DNA of 64,000 nucleotides, from NCBI GenBank assembly GCA_035629075.1, contig DASPIK010000049.1, forward strand, positions 1 to 64,000, given 5' to 3'. Below the pieces are notes generated by a model. That model searched no databases and was not told the DNA's origin. It worked only from the letters and a program-made list of their open reading frames with translations. Positions 62,027-64,000 of this stretch are shown piece by piece. Position 1 is the stretch's first letter, and each line of letters begins with the position of its first letter. This stretch comes from JAEZPW01 sp035629075 (lineage in GTDB: Bacteria; Acidobacteriota; Terriglobia; Terriglobales; Acidobacteriaceae). The position numbers and the translations under genes are program-made.

Positions 62027-62527
62027 TCTGCACTGCAATGTAAGCTGAGAGCTTACGACGGGCTTCGCTGCACTGCGTTTCTCTCGGGAACACCGCTGCG
62101 TGCTTACGTACCGCGCCGCTCCGAGCACTCTCAGTATCGCACACGCATTGTCTGCCTGCCAACGTATGTGTTTGATCGTGTGTTCACAGTAGCGTTGACA
62201 GGAATCTGGTGCATGCGGAAACGGACACAGCCAAGCTTTCTTGCATTCAACCGCCGGCTACTCAGTGGCCAGTGCGCTCCTCGTCTCCGTGACTCCGTGA
62301 TGCTGCACGAGACGAACTCGCGCCTCGAACCCGGACGTAAATGTCGAAGTTGCCTCATGGCCATGTTGCTGTCTTCGTCCGAAAGTCAGCTCGCAGCGCC
62401 ATTCGCCCGAGGAGACGCGATACTTGAGTCGTGACCGCAGCCGAACGGAATATTTGCGCGGTTCCTTGCGCTGTGTTACTTTCCGCTAAAATCCATCCCG
62501 GCCTTATGCCGGAAAACCGGAGGCGAA
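62027..62527. other. Intergenic stretch upstream of lemA
   Basis: 501 bases. Short frames on both strands have no family features. It must hold the promoters for lemA and tRNA-Leu, but I see no strong match. Confidence 0.4.
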
Positions 62528-63079
62528 ATGGGCCTCATTATCGTCATTATCGCTGTAGTCGTGATCGCTGGTTTTCTGATCGCGATGTACAACGGACTGG
62601 TCCAACTGCGCGTACGCGCCGATTCTTCGTGGTCTGACATCGATGTGCAATTGAAGCGTCGCCACGACCTCATTCCCAACCTGGTTGAGACCGTTAAGGG
62701 TTACGCTGGGCACGAAAAGAGCACGTTCGAGAATATTGCTCGTTACCGGTCTGCGGCGATGCAGGCCACAACTCCAGCCGAAGCTGGTGTAGCCGAGGCG
62801 CAATTGACGACCGCTCTGCGCGGGTTGTTTGCCGTCGCGGAGAACTATCCCCAGCTTCGCGCTTCAGAACAGTTCACCTCGCTGCAAGCCGCATTGCAGG
62901 AGGTCGAGGGCGCAATCCAGAATGCTCGGCGCTACTACAATGCCGTGGTTCGGGACTACAACACGAAGGTGCAGTCGTTCCCGACCAATCTGTTGGCCGG
63001 CACTTTCGGCTTCCAGCAAAAGCAGTTCTTCCAGCTAGACACGCCGGCGGAACGTGAGAACGTCGCCGTCAAGTTCTGA
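62528..63079 (+). CDS. lemA: LemA family protein
   Basis: 183 residues, ATG after GGAGG (62519-62523). One N-terminal membrane helix (IVIIAVVVIAGFLIAMYNGL) is followed by a helical bundle. The conserved SWSDIDVQLKRRHDLIPNLV, RRYYNAVVRDYN and a tail with FGFQQKQFFQLD are characteristic of LemA. The role of LemA is unclear; it is often next to a DUF2207-type or metalloprotease gene, as here. Confidence 0.92.
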   Translation: MGLIIVIIAVVVIAGFLIAMYNGLVQLRVRADSSWSDIDVQLKRRHDLIPNLVETVKGYAGHEKSTFENIARYRSAAMQATTPAEAGVAEAQLTTALRGLFAVAENYPQLRASEQFTSLQAALQEVEGAIQNARRYYNAVVRDYNTKVQSFPTNLLAGTFGFQQKQFFQLDTPAERENVAVKF

Positions 63080-63081
63080 CC

Positions 63082-64000
63082 ATGACGCAACCACCAGCGT
63101 TGTGTTCGCCTCCGCGGGGACAGCTCGCGCTGTCCCCTGAAACTCTCAAACGCCCGCGTGCACTGACCATAGGCCTACAGATCCTGGTCGTGATCTTTTT
63201 GCTCGCCGCCCAGGGATTCGCACGCGACTGGCGGATAGCGGATTTCCGCACCGTAACGTCGATCGGCCAAGACGGAACGGCCCTGATCCAGGAGAGGATC
63301 ACGCTGTCGTTCATCGGATCGTTCCAAGGTATACATCGCAACATTCCTACTGAATACCCTGGCCCGAGGGGGACTAATTACACCCTTTTTCTCAAAGTCC
63401 TGAACGTTACCGATGGTGCCGGAAACAAGTTGAAGTACGAGCAGAAGCGCAAGGGTGCCTATCTCGACCTGAAGATCTACATACCGGGTGCTTCAGACAC
63501 GACCAAAACCGTCGAGATCGCCTACGAGTCGCCCAACGCCGTCCGTTACTTCGACAACCACGACGAGTTCTATTGGAACGTAACCGGCAATGACTGGCCG
63601 GTCCCGATTGATCACGCGTCTGCTGTCGTAATGCTCCCAGCCTCTGCCGCGGGTGGGTTGCGCGCCCAGGCATTCACGGGCGTTTACGGCTCCCATGATC
63701 AGGAAGTAACGGCGGAAGTCAAAGGATCCGAGGCGGTTTTCGAGACCACGAATCCGTTACCCATGCGTGGAGGAATGACCGTAGATGTGTTCATCCCGAA
63801 AGGGGTGCTTGCACAACCGGGTCCGTTCACCCGTCTCAGTTGGTTTTTGCGTAGCAACTCGATCATCTTCCTTCCTGTATTCGCGCTAGTAGTCATGTTC
63901 GCGCTGTGGTGGTTCAAGGGGAAGGATCCACATACCGGCCTTTCGGTCGCGCCGATGTACGAGCCGCCACAGGGGATGAGTCCTGCCGAGGTAGGCACGC
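63082..64000 (+). CDS. DUF2207 membrane protein (partial, cut by the window edge)
   Basis: An open frame from ATG 63082, two bases after the lemA stop, continuing past the window end (306 codons seen). Residues about 35-50 are hydrophobic (a signal or anchor), and a lumenal domain includes FYWNVTGNDWPVPIDHASAV, which is typical of DUF2207. A membrane helix begins near residue 262 (SIIFLPVFALVVMFALWW). Function unknown. Confidence 0.8.
   Translation, partial: MTQPPALCSPPRGQLALSPETLKRPRALTIGLQILVVIFLLAAQGFARDWRIADFRTVTSIGQDGTALIQERITLSFIGSFQGIHRNIPTEYPGPRGTNYTLFLKVLNVTDGAGNKLKYEQKRKGAYLDLKIYIPGASDTTKTVEIAYESPNAVRYFDNHDEFYWNVTGNDWPVPIDHASAVVMLPASAAGGLRAQAFTGVYGSHDQEVTAEVKGSEAVFETTNPLPMRGGMTVDVFIPKGVLAQPGPFTRLSWFLRSNSIIFLPVFALVVMFALWWFKGKDPHTGLSVAPMYEPPQGMSPAEVGT

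Overview
The window looks like chromosomal DNA from a soil-type Acidobacteriota (Terriglobia-like). This is an inference from three things: two very large Oar-like TonB-dependent receptors that begin with a carboxypeptidase-regulatory-like domain, a wealth of secreted serine hydrolases with DUF3471-like tails, and overall gene style. I see no phage genes, transposases, CRISPR arrays or rRNA.

Layout. (1) 184-15078 is a carbohydrate locus. A GntR/FCD regulator and a TonB-dependent receptor read leftward. Reading rightward are a secreted GH38-like glycosidase with an N-terminal rhamnogalacturonan-lyase-type domain, an SDR dehydrogenase, a RhaT-like sugar symporter, a ROK sugar kinase, a phosphomannose-isomerase-like protein, a secreted esterase and a secreted DUF4185-like protein. 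The divergent spacer carries two TTGTNNNACAA boxes and a decayed SMP-30/gluconolactonase gene. (2) 15328-19610 holds glutamate dehydrogenase, a small Cys-rich protein, an NtrC-type regulator and its histidine kinase, with a candidate sigma-54 promoter. (3) 19853-23282 holds a NhaR-like regulator, an HPF-like ribosome factor, a dps relic, small zinc-binding proteins and an Rnk/GreA-type protein.

(4) 23610-39877 is the most unusual region. A second GntR/FCD regulator sits between two divergent gene sets. Leftward: TonB-dependent receptor, lipoprotein serine hydrolase, Tat-exported alpha-oxoamine-synthase-like PLP enzyme, and two more secreted serine hydrolases. Rightward: APC-type amino-acid permease, D-threonine-aldolase/D-serine-dehydratase-like enzyme, a fourth serine hydrolase, an exported dipeptide-epimerase-like enolase-superfamily enzyme and a secreted protein of unknown function. 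I read this as a candidate system for taking up and breaking down peptides that contain D-amino acids, partly in the periplasm.

(5) 40060-64000 is mostly housekeeping: tRNA-Ser(GCU), gatA/gatC, a DUF721 protein, a CCA-adding-type nucleotidyltransferase, tsaD, an ECF sigma/anti-sigma operon with DUF4252-type proteins, pfkA, rlpA, a HIT protein, a DehI-like protein, a Gly/Arg-rich protein with a degenerate receiver, a response regulator with a degenerate GGDEF domain, a zincin, tex, a His-rich outer-membrane protein, tRNA-Leu(CAA), lemA and the start of a DUF2207 gene cut by the window edge.

All family assignments come from reading motifs by eye; no database search was run.
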